DNA of 64,000 nt from Monarcha castaneiventris obscurior (GCA_026261815.1 JAMPIT010000848.1:372001-436000); one strand, 5' to 3'; positions 1 through 13,058 are shown, counted from the stretch's first letter. The notes: generated from the letters alone by a model not told the origin. Program-made: numbers and translations.

Positions 1-1973
<1,973 letters not shown>

Positions 1974-2113
1974 CTTGGCGAGCTCGGCTCTCAGTTCCTC
2001 CTCCTCGGCCAGAGTCAATCCCTCGGGCGCAGCGCCCCGGGCCGCGTTATGCACGGGAACATCTGTCATGGCATCGGCCAGCAGACCTTTGTTGGGAGAG
2101 TTAAGGTTGATAT
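1974..2113 (-). CDS. TPD52L2: TPD52L2 coding exon 2
   Basis: On the minus strand a CGACAG acceptor opens a 140-base exon that ends at AAG before GTAAAG. With one base borrowed from exon 1 it encodes DINLNSPNKGLLADAMTDVP, then VHNAARGAAPEGLTLAEEEE and LRAELAK. The DINLNSPNKGLL...SMTDVPV block and the acidic EEEELRAEL start of the coiled coil are diagnostic of TPD52L2; the paralogues differ in this N-terminal part. The exon is phase 1 in and phase 0 out, consistent with both neighbours. An open frame starting at 2126 reads through the acceptor; this is an artefact, because the real start codon is in exon 1. Full-length family members are about 200-230 residues, so roughly the first half of the protein is encoded in this window. 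Confidence 0.95.
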
Positions 2114-2503
2114 CTGTCGCAGACAAGGAGCAGAGGGCACTGAATAAGCAAGCGGCAGGCGAGGCGCGTTATGCAAAGCAGGGCGGGGGGAGACAGAGCT
2201 GCGGGAAGGGGCTGCGCCGAGAAGGGGAAGGGAAACCTCGGCTGGAGTCTCCTCCACGAGCATCCATCGGAACCGGCAGCGGCACCGGGCGTTCCGCGGC
2301 CTCACACCTCCCGTGCCCGGCACCGTGCGTGGGGACGGGGCCCGGCGGGGGGAAGCGGAGCCAAGGAACGACCCCCCGGCCGCTCGCCATCCCCGGGGCC
2401 GCGTCCCCCATCACGGCAGCTCCCGCACCCCCTTCCCCGGGCTCCCCCCGTGCCCGGCACCCCCGCCTCCAGCAGGCAGCCCCCGCTCGCCGCCGGCCCG
2501 TAC
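2114..2503 (-). other. TPD52L2: TPD52L2 intron 1
   Basis: A short, very GC-rich intron between the 19-base coding part of exon 1 (donor GTACGG) and exon 2 (acceptor CGACAG). It lies within the CpG island. Long open frames on both strands here reflect high GC content and stop-codon scarcity, not coding function. Confidence 0.85.
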
Positions 2504-2522
2504 CTTGGCTCGCGCTCTCCAT
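2504..2522 (-). CDS. TPD52L2: TPD52L2 coding exon 1 (start codon)
   Basis: The minus strand carries GCCGCCATGG, a textbook strong initiation context, at the start of MESASQ. A donor (AAG|GTACGG) follows after 19 coding bases. Joining the last G to exon 2 gives GAT (Asp) and the mature start MESASQDINLNSPNKG, which closely parallels the known N terminus of TPD52L2. The 5' UTR continues to the right of 2522; its start cannot be fixed from sequence alone. Confidence 0.9.
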
Positions 2523-2729
2523 GGCGGCGCCCCGGGCCCGTCCAGCCGCCGCCGCCCCCGGTGACGCGCTCAGCGCGCGCCGCCCGCCCGTTCCGGGGAG
2601 GGTCGCGGGCACAGCGCGTCACGGCCGCGTCGCCACGGTGACGGTGGCACCGGACACGGCGTGACGCCATGCGGGGGTCAGCGCGGCAGGGCGGGGCCGG
2701 CGGTGCCGTGAGCGCGGCCGGAGGGCAGG

Positions 2730-3092
2730 GGGCAGCACCGGCACGGGGCACCGGGACACCGGGCACGGCCCGACACACCGGGCAGCACCGGCACGGGGCA
2801 CCGGGACATCGGGCACGGCCCGGCACACCGGGCAGCACCGGCACGGGGCACCGGGACACCGGGCACGGCCCGACACACCGGGCAGCACCGGCACGGGGCA
2901 CCGGGACACCGGGCACGGCCCGGCACACCGGGCGGCACCGGCACGCGGCACCGGGACACCGGGCACGGCCCGGCACACCGGGCAGCACCGGGACATCGGG
3001 CACGGCCCGGCACACCAGGCAGCACCGGCACGGGGCACCGGGACACCGGGCACGGCCCGACACACCGGGCGACACCGGCACGGGGCACCGGG
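2730..3092. repeat. 50-bp GC-rich minisatellite, about 7.3 copies
   Basis: Direct inspection shows a 50-base unit (GGGCAGCACCGGCACGGGGC and so on, ending CCGACACACC) repeated from 2730. Five full units end at 2979. A shortened 37-base unit missing 13 bases runs 2980-3016, another full unit runs 3017-3066, and a partial unit ends near 3092. Copies differ by only a few substitutions, mainly A/G in CCGACACACC versus CCGGCACACC. Because 50 is not a multiple of three, every frame cycles through the same peptide pieces, which explains several long but meaningless open frames on both strands. The array begins about 210 bases upstream of the TPD52L2 start codon. Confidence 0.95.
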
Positions 3093-5322
3093 GACTTGCT
3101 TGCCTGCCACGGCCCGGCCTCTCTGTACGACCCCCGAGCTCCGTTGCCCGGCCCAGGCTCTCGCCGGGCTCGTTAATTAGCGCTGATCATTCACCGCGGT
3201 AACGAGCCGCGCTGCCTGGTCTGTCCCCTCATCCCGCCTCCGGCGTTTGGGGCTCCCGTTCAGTCCGGCGGTGGCTGCGGTGCCCGGAGCCCTCCCCGCA
3301 CCCCCAGCCCGCCCTGAGTGCCCGGTCCCAGGGAGCCCCAGCCCGGTCCCGGGGAGCCCCAGCCCGCTGCCGGGGTGCAGCTGCAGGGAGCAGGCCGCTG
3401 CCCGCTCCAGATGTGCCTCACGATCCCGATTCTCTCGCGGTGCCGCCTGCAGTGACATCCAAGGGGAAACAGCGGCAAGAGAGGGGGATCTGGCCCATCC
3501 GTGCTGCGGACAGAGCTTTGCTCTAGGGACGATCTGCTGTTCCCTTTGGAGGGGCTGGGAGTGGAGTGGAAGGCCAAACCTCACCGGCAGCACAGCCTGC
3601 AATTCCACCTGGGTCTGAGACCTGTGTCAGGGCACAGGGAAGCCCTGGGCTGCTCTGCTTCCAACCATTTTGCAATCCCCTCCCTGAAAATCCCGCTGGG
3701 TTGGGGCCTCGTTTCATTTTCAGAGCCTTTTGCCCTGTCTCTTCGGGTTGCCCAGGATGAGGCATGAAAAGGGAAGTGAATATAGATGGGGAAATGGAAT
3801 TTGTCAGAGCCCTTTCCATCAGCACCTTGGCCACCCAAGCAGAGGGTTTGCACCCACAAGGGCTCCTGGAAATGCCCTTCCTGGAGCACAGCACATGACC
3901 CCCATCTGCCTGCTTGGCCTTGGAAGGACAGGATGCACTTTAACAGCTTAACTTTTTATTGGGGGATTTTTTGAGGGGTTATTGTACAGTTTGGAGCCTT
4001 GGTGCACATCTCATTTCGAAGCTGAGCTCAGTGGAAACCCAGGGAGTGGCCGAATGCTGAGCCCATGAGAAAAATCTGGATTTTTCCGAGATCACCAGAG
4101 CCTGGATTCCTGAAAATCTGGCCCTGAGAGGTGGCTTCGGCAGGAGGAGCCGGGCGGGCTGCGGCTCACAGGGACTGCCGTGGCCTCTGCCAGGAACAAA
4201 GCCCACTGCCAAGTCCAGCCTCCCTGAACAGCCAGGGATCGGGCTGTGCCTCATGGGATTGCCCTCCAAAAATCCCCTGCTCTAGTAGCTGATTTCCCTC
4301 TACCTTCAGGCGCTGGCTTTTAATTAAATGCATCATGGTGCCAACTTAATCATTCCACAATCCCAAGACTTTGAAGGCTGTCAGGAAGTGCAGAGCAATC
4401 CTAAGTTTGGGGAGAGGAGAAAAATAAAATCCCTTTTGTGTTTTCGGATCTGCTGGGGCTCTGCCGGGGCTGGGCAGTTATTTGGTGGGCAAAATGTCTG
4501 TGGAGGCGTTTGTTCACCCTGGCAGCCACAGCTCTGCACCCTCCACATCCCCCCGGTTCCCCTTTTGCTGCCACCGGGATTTTCGCTCGGTTGGGGCTTT
4601 TTTTTTTTTTGGCCGTTTGCTGCCGAATGCAGAAATGTCAGACCTGGGGCGAGTTCCCTTCGCTGACGCTCTTCCAGCCGTGTGGAGGCGGAGGGGAAGG
4701 AAGGGGCCATTTGACGGTCTCGTTTGGGAGGCGGGTGGCATCTCCCCGTGGCCAGGCATCTGTGTCTCTGGAAAGCGCATGTCCCCGGGCACCACCTTGT
4801 TTTCCAGCCCTGTCAGAGCGTGAAATACAAGCCACTGTTCCCCAGCAAAGCAAGGAATTGCGTGAACGGCCACGCACACGGGAAGCAGCGCCCGTGGGCA
4901 TCCTTGGCCACCGCATCTCCCGGGATAGGGATGCTCCGGGTGAGCACCGACATTCCTCAGCTGCCGGTTCCCGGTGTCTGCGCCGGGCCTAGGGCAGGCG
5001 CCGCTGCTCCGTGGCTTCGCTGGAAGCCGCCGCGTTCTGGGCTCTGTGCCCCCTTTTAAAGCAAGCCCTGACCTAGATTCCCTCCCTGCCCGTGCACCGC
5101 CGCCGGGCTCTGCTCTCCCGCCGCTCCTCCCCGCGGCTGGAGGGGGCCCAGCCGAGCGGGCCGGGCTCCTGCTCCTTATGCCAGTGGCATCCGCCCCGGC
5201 GGAGCGGGGAGCGAGCCTGCGCCAGCCGATACAGCCCTATCGCCCCTTCCCGGCCCGGAGCGATTCCCAGGCGCGAGGTGTTAACGGAGCATCCCCCGAG
5301 CAGGAGGGGCGGCCGGTGGGGC
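3093..5322. other. GC-rich intergenic sequence
   Basis: No gene was recognised. The sequence is GC-rich with a less GC-rich pocket at 3900-4450 and a 12-T run near 4599. CpG becomes dense again from about 4860 to 5350. Many open frames overlap on both strands with no family resemblance. Confidence 0.6.
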
Positions 5323-5343
5323 TATCTCTGCTCGGCAGAGATA
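5323..5343. promoter_or_regulatory. Perfect 9-bp inverted repeat with GATA cores
   Basis: TATCTCTGC and its exact reverse complement GCAGAGATA are separated by TCG. Each arm ends outward in a GATA core, and the left arm read on the minus strand gives AGATAG, a full WGATAR match. This could be a paired GATA-factor site in a CpG-rich intergenic patch. Binding is inference only. Confidence 0.35.
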
Positions 5344-5537
5344 TCACCGCCCAGAGGCAGCCAGCCTTGGGCTCTGCCTGTCCTCCCCCCATGGCAGTGT
5401 TCCCCGTTCCCATTCGGCTCCCGGCATGTCCCACCCCTCGGGCTGACACTAGAGACGGCATCACCCGGGGGTGCAACGGGGAGGGAGCATAGCTGGATGG
5501 CCTCCTGCAGAGTGTGGGTGCAACAGGACCCTGTCTG

Positions 5538-5626
5538 TCCATCCATCCATCCATCCATCCATCCATCCATCCATCCATCCATCCATCCATCCATCCATCC
5601 ATCCATCCATCCATCCATCCATCCAT
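5538..5626. repeat. (TCCA)n microsatellite, about 22 copies
   Basis: An uninterrupted tetranucleotide run of about 89 bases. In translated frames it produces HPSIHPSI or DGWMDGWM strings, which are not protein-coding. Its length and purity suggest it is polymorphic. Confidence 0.98.
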
Positions 5627-8580
5627 ATCTCCCCATCAGAGTCAACCCCCTACTCGTGGTTATATCCCTGACCAATCCTTGGGTCACCCACATGCAGCCA
5701 CATGGGATAACATTTACCTGGGCACTGGTAGCAAAACACACATTTAAGAGCAAAAACCATCATTCAAAAATGGTGTGTGCACCAGCACCCTGCCTCTGGG
5801 TCACAGAGGCAGGAATTGGGAGCTGGATCCCCTACAATCATCCTGGGAACTGCCCAAACCCCCTTTGTGTGCCCCCCAGAAACCTTTTATGCTTCAGGTG
5901 AGGCAGATCCTCTTTCCTCATCGCACAGGTGGGAACCGGGGTGCGGAGCAATGTTGGGGTTCCTCTTTCCCCATCCACCACTGGCCCCTGCGTGCCGCAG
6001 GGCATCTCCCGCCCGGTGCTGCCTTCCGCTTTCCTCCAGACCCAAAATAGCCCCCGGACGACGGTGGGGGGATGCCGGGGGCGACGCTTCCTCTTTCTGA
6101 GACGCCACCGCAGCTGCTGGGGAAGGTACAGGGACTCTCAAGTGGGGATGAGCCGAGGGGACGTGGGCGCAGCTGCTGGGGCTGACATCAGGCGTGGATC
6201 GGGAGCATCCTCTGGATGCCCGGTTCCTTGCCTGGACCACCCCAACATCGCCCACGTTGCCATCTCCCTGCCCGTGTGGGGGGTTGGTGCGAACACCCGG
6301 ACCAATGGCTGCATCCCATGGAGCAGTCCGCGGTGGGCTGGGGTCCCGGCACCCCCGGGGGTTCCCCGTGCCCCCCTCTCCACCCCAAGCAGAAAGCTGC
6401 ACCCACCCACGGGCTGCCCGAGGGGTTCCCGTCCACGTCCTGCTCTTCCCCAGAAAATGTCGGTGACTCCCTGGCTGGTGGCTGGAATTTCCCCCTGTCA
6501 GCCGGAGTCCCCCTGTTCCCACCACAAACGCCCTCAGGAGCCATGGAACAATTTCAGCTGAAACAAGTCAGACTCTTCTCCTCTGAGGCCAGTTTTGAAG
6601 CCCCTCATCACACCCCTCTGCCTGGAAATGGGTCCTTTAATTTCCATTTTGTTATCCCGGCTCTTCTGGCTGCTCTCAGCTCCGAAACAGCTGACACCCG
6701 GGTACTCCGTGTCAGCCACCAGTGCTGCCCCGACTGTGGAGTTTCTCTCCGGGCCCCACCTTGTCATCTCTTGTTTCCACCCTCGTCACTGGGATTTCCC
6801 CCAGCAGCATTTGGGGTGAAGTTGTTCATCTCCGCGGTCGCAGCAGAGTCCGGGGAGCCACCAGCGCCGTGGGGTAGCAGGGATTGTCCCGTTCCAGCCT
6901 CACGGCAGCACCCTGCTGCCCGCAAGACCCATCCCCGTGGCCAAGAACACCTCAGGGGGATGCAGGGGACGTGGAGGGACGCGGGGTGAAGCCTCTGGTC
7001 TCGGGGCTTCCCACGCACCCCCAGCGTGATGCGCACACCCGGGAGCGTGCACTCCTGTGGGGACAGGGGACATGCCCGGCTGAAGGACCCGGGGGGTGAT
7101 GGAGCCACGTCCCGTAACCGCGACCCTGAACCCCGCAGGAGTACAGGGGAAGCTTCCCGGGGACATGGCGTGCAAAAGCCACGCTGCTGCCACTGCAGCT
7201 GGGACCGGCTCTGCGCGTCAGCTGCCATTCCTGGGAGCTGGGGCAAGGATCCGTCCCTCCAGCCCTCCCTCCCGCTCCGGAAACGGGCTGGGCAAAAACC
7301 CTCCTCCTCCTCCTCCCTGCTTCTGCCTGATTTCCCCTGCCCTGCCCAGGGCTGCTCTGGGACCTGTTTCCCACCCCGCTAACCCTGCCCTGGGATCCAT
7401 CCAGCACCATCTGCCGCTTGGAAGAGCCCTGTTCCCTAAGCTGCTCTAATCCCTGAATCCTATCTGCGCCCCGCAGTCGGTGTGAGCTGCCGGCAACGAG
7501 CATCTCCCCGGCTTTCGCAGCCCACACTCCCGGCAGCCCACGGCCACGTTCCCTGCGCCTCTCCCGGCTTTTCCCTGCTCGTGATGCTGGGGCTGGTCGG
7601 CCGCTGAGCAGTCCCTGCGCTGCGGGACAATGGGAAATGCTGGAAGAGGCAAGAGAAGAAAAGCAATGAGTGATATTCGACGCTGCTGCCTCCTGCCTTC
7701 CTCTGCCCTGGGAGCGAGGCGAGCTCTGAGCCAGGAGCGCAGGAGGCAGCGCCGGGATCGGCAGGCGAGAGAGGGGAGAGTCCCCCGGGATCGGGAGCTG
7801 TGGGGCAGCTGGCAGGAGAAGAAAAGGAGCGAGAGGACGCGGAGTGGTGGGAGGAGGGTGGGGGACGGTGAGCCCGAGGGTGAAAGAGCCTAACGCTGGA
7901 GCAGACAGACCCGGCGGCTCAGGAAGCCGGGGCCGGAGGAGCGGGGGGCTGGGGAGGTCTCCCCCGCTCTCTCCTCCGAGGAAGCGCAGGGAAGAGCTTC
8001 CCGGAGGATGCGGGGCATGGACGGAGAGGAAGCGCCGGAGACAGCTGCACAACATCTGGCAGCGGCGCGGCCCCCCGGGACTCCGAGGCAGCCCGAGCAC
8101 GGGGGGGCCGGGCCAGCGCGAAGCTTCCTGCCACCCCTCCGCTGCCAGATGTGCACCCCGCTCCCCCCGGCCCTGCACCCCCACCCTTCCTCCCCGCCGG
8201 GATGTGCCCAACACCTGCTTCCAGTTCAGTCCCAGCTCGCCGGCGCTCCCAGGACCCCGCGGTCCCCGCAGCGCCCAGGGGACACGCGGCCCCGTCACCT
8301 CTGGCATCCCCATGCTCTCTTGGCCTTCCCGGCTCCCGCGGGGCGGGCTGGGGGGGAACGATCAGTGCATGTCCGTAAACGGGGCGCGTTCCCCTCCGTG
8401 GCACCGTGGTTCCCTTTCCCAGATCAAGCCCGCGCGTCCAGCAGCCCCGGCCCCAGCAGAGCAGGGCAGGGGATGCAGGACCACCCCAGCCCGGCCGGCA
8501 TTTCCCACCCGATCCTTCCTGCCCCGAATCCCTCTGGATGCAGACTGCCCGGGGCAGGGAACTGCCCATTGCGCGGCCCC
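5627..8580. other. GC-rich intergenic sequence without recognised genes
   Basis: No gene was recognised. The stretch contains the longest open frame in the window (453 codons, minus strand, 6952-8313). It has a proline, glycine, serine and arginine-rich composition and overlaps open frames on the opposite strand, so it is judged spurious. No repeat family was recognised. Confidence 0.6.
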
Positions 8581-8581
8581 G

Positions 8582-8679
8582 GCAAATAGCTGGGTAAGGT
8601 TGAACAGCAAGACAGGATTAGCCGCGGGCAGGGAAAATAGCCTCTCCCTTCAAAAATAGCTTCCTGGGATTAAAAATAG
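8582..8679. promoter_or_regulatory. Cluster of MEF2-like A/T motifs
   Basis: Within about 100 bases of otherwise GC-rich DNA there are four ATAG-ending A/T motifs: CAAATAG (8583), GAAAATAG (8633), CAAAAATAG (8651) and TTAAAAATAG (8670-8679). The last fits the MEF2 consensus YTAWWWWTAR exactly. A CAGCTG E-box lies nearby, around 8721. A second exact TTAAAAATAG occurs at 10978-10987. Taken together this resembles a muscle or MEF2-responsive enhancer, but the target gene and activity are unknown. Confidence 0.35.
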
Positions 8680-8924
8680 ACAGAGGTCCCGGAGCCGTGG
8701 CTGCGGGGGGACACAGGCACCAGCTGGGCCGGGCCACCCACTCCCGCGCCGGGGGACAATTAGGGGCATTATGGAGAGCTTAGGGCTGCTCGGAGCCATC
8801 TGGTCACAGGCAGAACCCCTCGGCACTGTCCCTGCAGCCGGGTCAGGCCCCTCCAGGTGATCCCGTGAGCCCCATGCTGGGGATGGTTCCCAAATCCTGA
8901 TTATTCCCCTTCCCAGGCAAGCCG

Positions 8925-9443
8925 TGTGGTGCAGCTGACACGCTAGAGAGAAGGGATGGTATCCAGTGGAACCTGGACAGGCTGGAGAAATGAGCCTGTG
9001 CTGTCCAGAGGAGTCTATGGAGATGCTCCAAAAGCTGGAGCACTTCTGCTCTGGAGACAGCTGAGAGAGCTATGGGCATTCAGCCTGAAAAGGAGAAGGC
9101 TCTGGGTAGACCTTAGAGCCCCTTCCAGTCTCTAAAGGGGCTCCAAGAGAGCTGGGGCCTTTGGACAAGCACCTGGAGTGACAGGACAAGAAGCAATGGC
9201 TTCAACCTGACAGAGGGCAGGGTTAGATGGGATATTGGGAAGAAATTTTTCCCTGTGAGGGTGCTGAGGCATTGGCCCTGGTTGCCCAATGAAGCTGTGG
9301 CTGCCCCATCCCTGGAAGTGCCCAAGGCCAGGCTGGATGGGGCTTGGAGCAACCTGAGATAGTGGAAGGTGTCCCTGCCTGTGTTAGGGGGTTGGAACAA
9401 GAGGAGCTTTAATGTCCCTTCCAACCCAGCCCATTCTGTGAAT
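8925..9443 (+). mobile_element. CR1 LINE fragment, 3' end
   Basis: The plus strand reads in order through segments typical of avian CR1: GACCTGGACAGGCTGGAGAA-like and ATTCAGCCTGAAAAGGAGAA-like blocks, a block with GACAGAGGGCAGGGTTAGAT, then the 3' end with GGAGCAACCTG and CCCTTCCAACCCAGCCCATTCTGTG. The copy is 5' truncated, as CR1 usually is, and diverged, with internal loss near 9000. No intact reverse transcriptase remains. It is a dead retrotransposon copy. Confidence 0.92.
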
Positions 9444-11240
9444 TCCCCAGGGATGTTTTAGGCTGTCCCAGGGCACAGAGCAGGAGTTTCCCTGTGGGTT
9501 GGGTGGGGCAGGGGCAGGTGAAGTCCAGCTTAGAGTTCTGTGGGTGTCCCACGACATGGGGACTGCCCCACATCCCTGGCACTGGAAACTCACAGCCCGG
9601 GGTGACGCTGGGACGTGGCCAGGCACCCCAAATCCCCAAAGCCCCGGGGTTGTTTCACCCTGTGTCACAGGAAAGTGGCATCAAAGGTGGCCAGCAGTGC
9701 CCGTGCTGCGAATGTGGAGCTCAGGTTTTCCCTGAAAGCTCCAGCACAGGCTGAGCCCTGGGTGCCATAGCACTGGCAGGCAGGTGGCTGCCAGTATCAC
9801 CACCAAGTTGGGGACTAGAGGCAAAGGTGGTCTCAGTGATTCCGTGAGGGACAAGGACCAAAAGCCACCAGCGAGCACACTGTCCCCGCACAGCCAGTCC
9901 TGGGAGGTTTGACATTTTCACCTCCACCTCCTGTTTTCTGCTCTCCTCCCACCCAGCGCTTGGAAACGGCTCCTCTTTCTCTCTCTGCTTTTCTTCCCGC
10001 ATTTCCGCTGGCTGTGGGCTTTACACAACATCTCCCGCTTGGAGAAGGAGAGCGGAGACCTCCTCCCACTCCGATGGGAGCGCTGGGGGTGCTAGGGCTG
10101 GTGGGAGTCTCGCAGGTGAAGACATTTTAGCAGGAGCCTTGTAAGGAATAAATCCTCAGCCCCTGGAGTCCCAGGAAAGGGCGAGTCCTCGGATCATGTC
10201 GCTGCAGCCAGAAAGATGCGTGCGGAGTGACAGTGGGGACAGCTGGCAGGGAATGGCAGTGTCCCAGTCTGGAGCGGGGACAGCCACCCTCGGGGAGCAA
10301 CGGGGTGGGGTGGCCTGTCCGTGGCCCCCCCACATTACCATCGGCTCCAACCGTTCCGCAGCCCCCCTCTGCCCCCGCCGGCATTATCCAGCTGATCCCG
10401 CTTGCAGCCTCCCTAAGGCACTTACAGGGGTTAAAAACAGCAACTGTCCCAGCCCTGACCCCAGGGGACCCTCCGAGTCCCAGTGTAGTGGGTTGATCCC
10501 AGCTCCCTTGGGGTGCTGGCACTGACCCGATACAGGGTGGGCACTGTGTGTGTGTGTCCCGTCCCCCCCTCCCATTCCAGACACTTCCTGGTCACCCCAT
10601 CTCAGCTGGGGGTAGTGGGAGCAGAGGTGGGGTGACCCCCCATTAACCTCTCCCTGCCTGCACAGGCCGAGAGATGATGGGTGACATTAATTGGTGCTGG
10701 GCTGGGGGGCCGTGGTGGGTGGAGGCTGTTTGTCTGCTGCAAAGGGGGGCAAGGGGGCGCCACAGCACCCAGCTGGTGCCCCCTTCCCGGCGCCCTTCTC
10801 CCTGCCTTCCCCAAAATCCCGCCCGAAGACAGGGAGATGAAAGCGGGGTCACGCTGCTCTGCCTGCCCACATCCTTCCCGCACATTCCTCTCCCTCCTTC
10901 ATCTCTCCGGGGGTGCCCGTCCGCGCTCAGCTCCGCAGCAGCCCAGGCTGGAGGAGACCTTGGCGTTTTCCCCTCCGTTAAAAATAGCCTGAGATTTATT
11001 TTCTGGCAGCATGGAAAGCCCCCGGGGCGGCCGAGAGGAAGCAGCCGGGCTGGGGCAGGCAGGGGCGGCGGGGGAAGAGCGCGGAGGGCAGGAAATAACC
11101 CCCGGCAGCGGCTGCCCTGGACGGGGAGAAGGCTCAGATGCGAACAGTGTGTGGTTCATGTGGAAACTCCCAGGACAGCAGCCACAGCTCCGGCCCTGAG
11201 CATCCTGCACTCCGGCCAACTGCCCCCGCCTGCTCCCCAC
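9444..11240. other. Intergenic sequence without recognised genes
   Basis: GC-rich DNA with no recognised coding potential. It contains a single exact MEF2-type motif (TTAAAAATAG, 10978-10987) and a short (GT)n tract near 10545. The open frames on both strands overlap and have no family signature. Confidence 0.6.
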
Positions 11241-11354
11241 GGCCAAGGTCGGACAGGGCTGGGAGCAACCTGGCCTAGTGGAAAGTGTTCCATGGCAGGG
11301 GGTTGGAACGAGATGAGCTTTAAGGTCCCTTCCAACCCAAACCATTCCATGATT
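11241..11354 (+). mobile_element. CR1 LINE 3' tail fragment
   Basis: A short 5'-truncated copy. It contains GGGAGCAACCTGGCCTAGTG, then GTTGGAACGAGATGAGCTTT and CCCTTCCAACCCAAACCATT, ending in CCATGATT. These match the terminal part of CR1 in the plus orientation. It carries no coding sequence. Confidence 0.92.
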
Positions 11355-13058
11355 ATACAGCAGGGCTACAGCCCCTCTGGATTGTCCCCAGCACTCCAGT
11401 TCCCCTGCCCAAATCCCTGGGTTTGTCCTAATCCCAGCGCCGTGTCCCCTCACCTTTCCTAACACCATCCTTCCCACCTGTGACATACAGAGGGAAGGTG
11501 GGATGCTGTAGAAGCCCTCAGGGTGCTGCGGGAGCCCTGGAATGCTGGCAGCCAGCGGGCAGGAAGGGCAGGGAAGTGCCGTGCCTGAGGGAACACTTTG
11601 CTTGGTACCACTCCCTGCCCGGCTCCCCTTGGGTCCATCCCAAACCACTCCTAGCGTGCTGGGCACTTGGTTTTGGGCTCTGTCCCCCTCCATGACCCTG
11701 CACGGCCATGCCCGGAGTGGAGGCAGCTGTCTGCACGCAAACCACACAGAGCTCTGTGCCGCTCTCCTCCTCCCTGCATTTCACTCCAGGGGCTCCCACC
11801 CTCCCTCCGAGGATGCTCAGAGTGCCTCTGCCTGCCTCTGCCTCCCGCTGTCCCCCTGCCTAAAGCAGCCCCACTCCTGGCTGGCACTTCCTGTGTTGCT
11901 GAAGCATTCTGTCCACCCCTTGCCTGTACACCCACTCTCTGGGAGCACAGGACCCCCTCTCATGCCGTGACCTCCTTCTGCTTCCCAGAAGGACCGGTTC
12001 CCGTTTCCTGGGGACCTTTTGGTTCTTGTCCCCCTTCCCTAGCCCATTCGTTATCAGCCTCACCATCATTTCCTCCCTGTCCACCCACCTGCTTATTTTA
12101 GCTGCTTCTTCCTTCCTCTCAGCTACTTTTGGAGCAAAGTCTGTCCCCGCTCCCCTCTGGCAGCCCCCACCCCGGCCTCACCACCCCCTGCCCACCGCAC
12201 CCCCGGTGTCCCCTCGACAGCCCGAGCGGGTCCCGGCGGGCGATGCAGGGTGCGGGCAGCGGGGGGTGCCAGGACGCGCTGCCCGTGGGCACAGTTCCCT
12301 GCCCGCCGGCCGGGGATGGAGGCTCTAATTAAGGCAGGATCCTGCCGTCGCTCCTCGGCTAATTGCAGCCTGCGCTGCCCTGCCAGGCACCCTGGCTCGC
12401 CGGCCGGTCCCTCCCCGCGCTGCCTGCTCTGCCTGGCCTCTGCCTGAACCCTGCCTGCGGGCTCTGCCTGCGCCCGGCCTGCCTCCCCCAGCCGCCGGTG
12501 CCTTCTGGAACGCTCCACCCTGCAAACCGGTTTGTGAGGGAGCATCTTCCGTCAGGGAAAAACCGATGGGTCACATCCCCGCTGCCCCGCCTGCGCCCTT
12601 CCTTCATTCCCGCATCCCTGCCTCATCCCCACACCCTGCCCGCATTCCTGCATCCTCCCTGCATCCTTCCTGCATCCTCACATCCCCGCATCCATCACAG
12701 TGTCCCAGGAAGCACCAAGCGCTTCTCCCCCAGCCGACCGTCAGTGATTAAATCCCATTCCCAAAGCAAGGCTGTGATGCTCCATCACAAGAGGCTTTGA
12801 GGAGAGGGTTGGCAGAGCCATCAGCCTGTGCTGACCCCGCCAGGGACATCCCAGGGCCCCCCAGCCCTTTTCCCTGGATTATTACCACTCCCCAGGCCGA
12901 GCTCCCAGCAGCACTGTCCCCATTCCCGTCGTGTTCCGGAGTGGGGGGGCTGCCAGGGAGGGCTCCCAGCGTGGCGCTGCCAGCAGAGCCGGGAGATGTC
13001 GGCAGCTCGTTATTTATTTAAAGCTCCATCTTTGCGGGGAGTGCCTGTCCTGCAGGAG
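11355..13058. other. GC-rich intergenic sequence with CTGCC/CATCC-rich patches
   Basis: No gene was recognised. Two low-complexity patches are visible. One, at about 12370-12500, is dense in CTGCCTG and CTGCCC. The other, at about 12590-12700, repeats CATCC and CCTGCATCC imperfectly. Both create open frames with repetitive proline, alanine or arginine content that should not be annotated. Confidence 0.6.

Larger units (their letters stand above)
2000..3180. promoter_or_regulatory. TPD52L2: CpG island / TPD52L2 promoter region
   Basis: This stretch is extremely GC-rich and dense in CpG, spans the first exon and intron of TPD52L2, and has no TATA box. Just upstream of the start codon (in minus-strand sense) are four TGACG half sites of the CREB/ATF type, at 2562-2566, 2617-2621 (as CGTCA), 2639-2643 and 2662-2666. 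That pattern suits a broadly expressed CpG-island promoter. The transcription start is not determined. The right part of the island is a tandem repeat, listed separately. Confidence 0.7.

Noticed and set aside
2302..3202. Several long open frames with CRCCPVCRAVPGVPVPRAG-type or GHRARPGTPGSTG-type repeats
   Set aside because: They are products of the 50-bp minisatellite read in different frames on both strands. A unit length not divisible by three and sense-antisense openness argue against coding.
5237..5901. Frames with HPSIHPSI or DGWMDGWM repeats
   Set aside because: Translation of the (TCCA)n microsatellite. The same artefact occurs at 38325-38699.
6952..8313. 453-codon open frame on the minus strand, the longest in the window
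   Set aside because: It is rich in Pro, Gly, Ser and Arg and lies in GC-rich DNA where stops are rare. Similar frames overlap on the other strand, and no domain, hydrolase GxSxG context or promoter signal was seen.
10484..10556. TGTAGTGGGTTGATCCC near 10484 as the edge of an LTR
   Set aside because: It resembles the start of some avian LTRs, but no matching end, target duplication or internal sequence was found.
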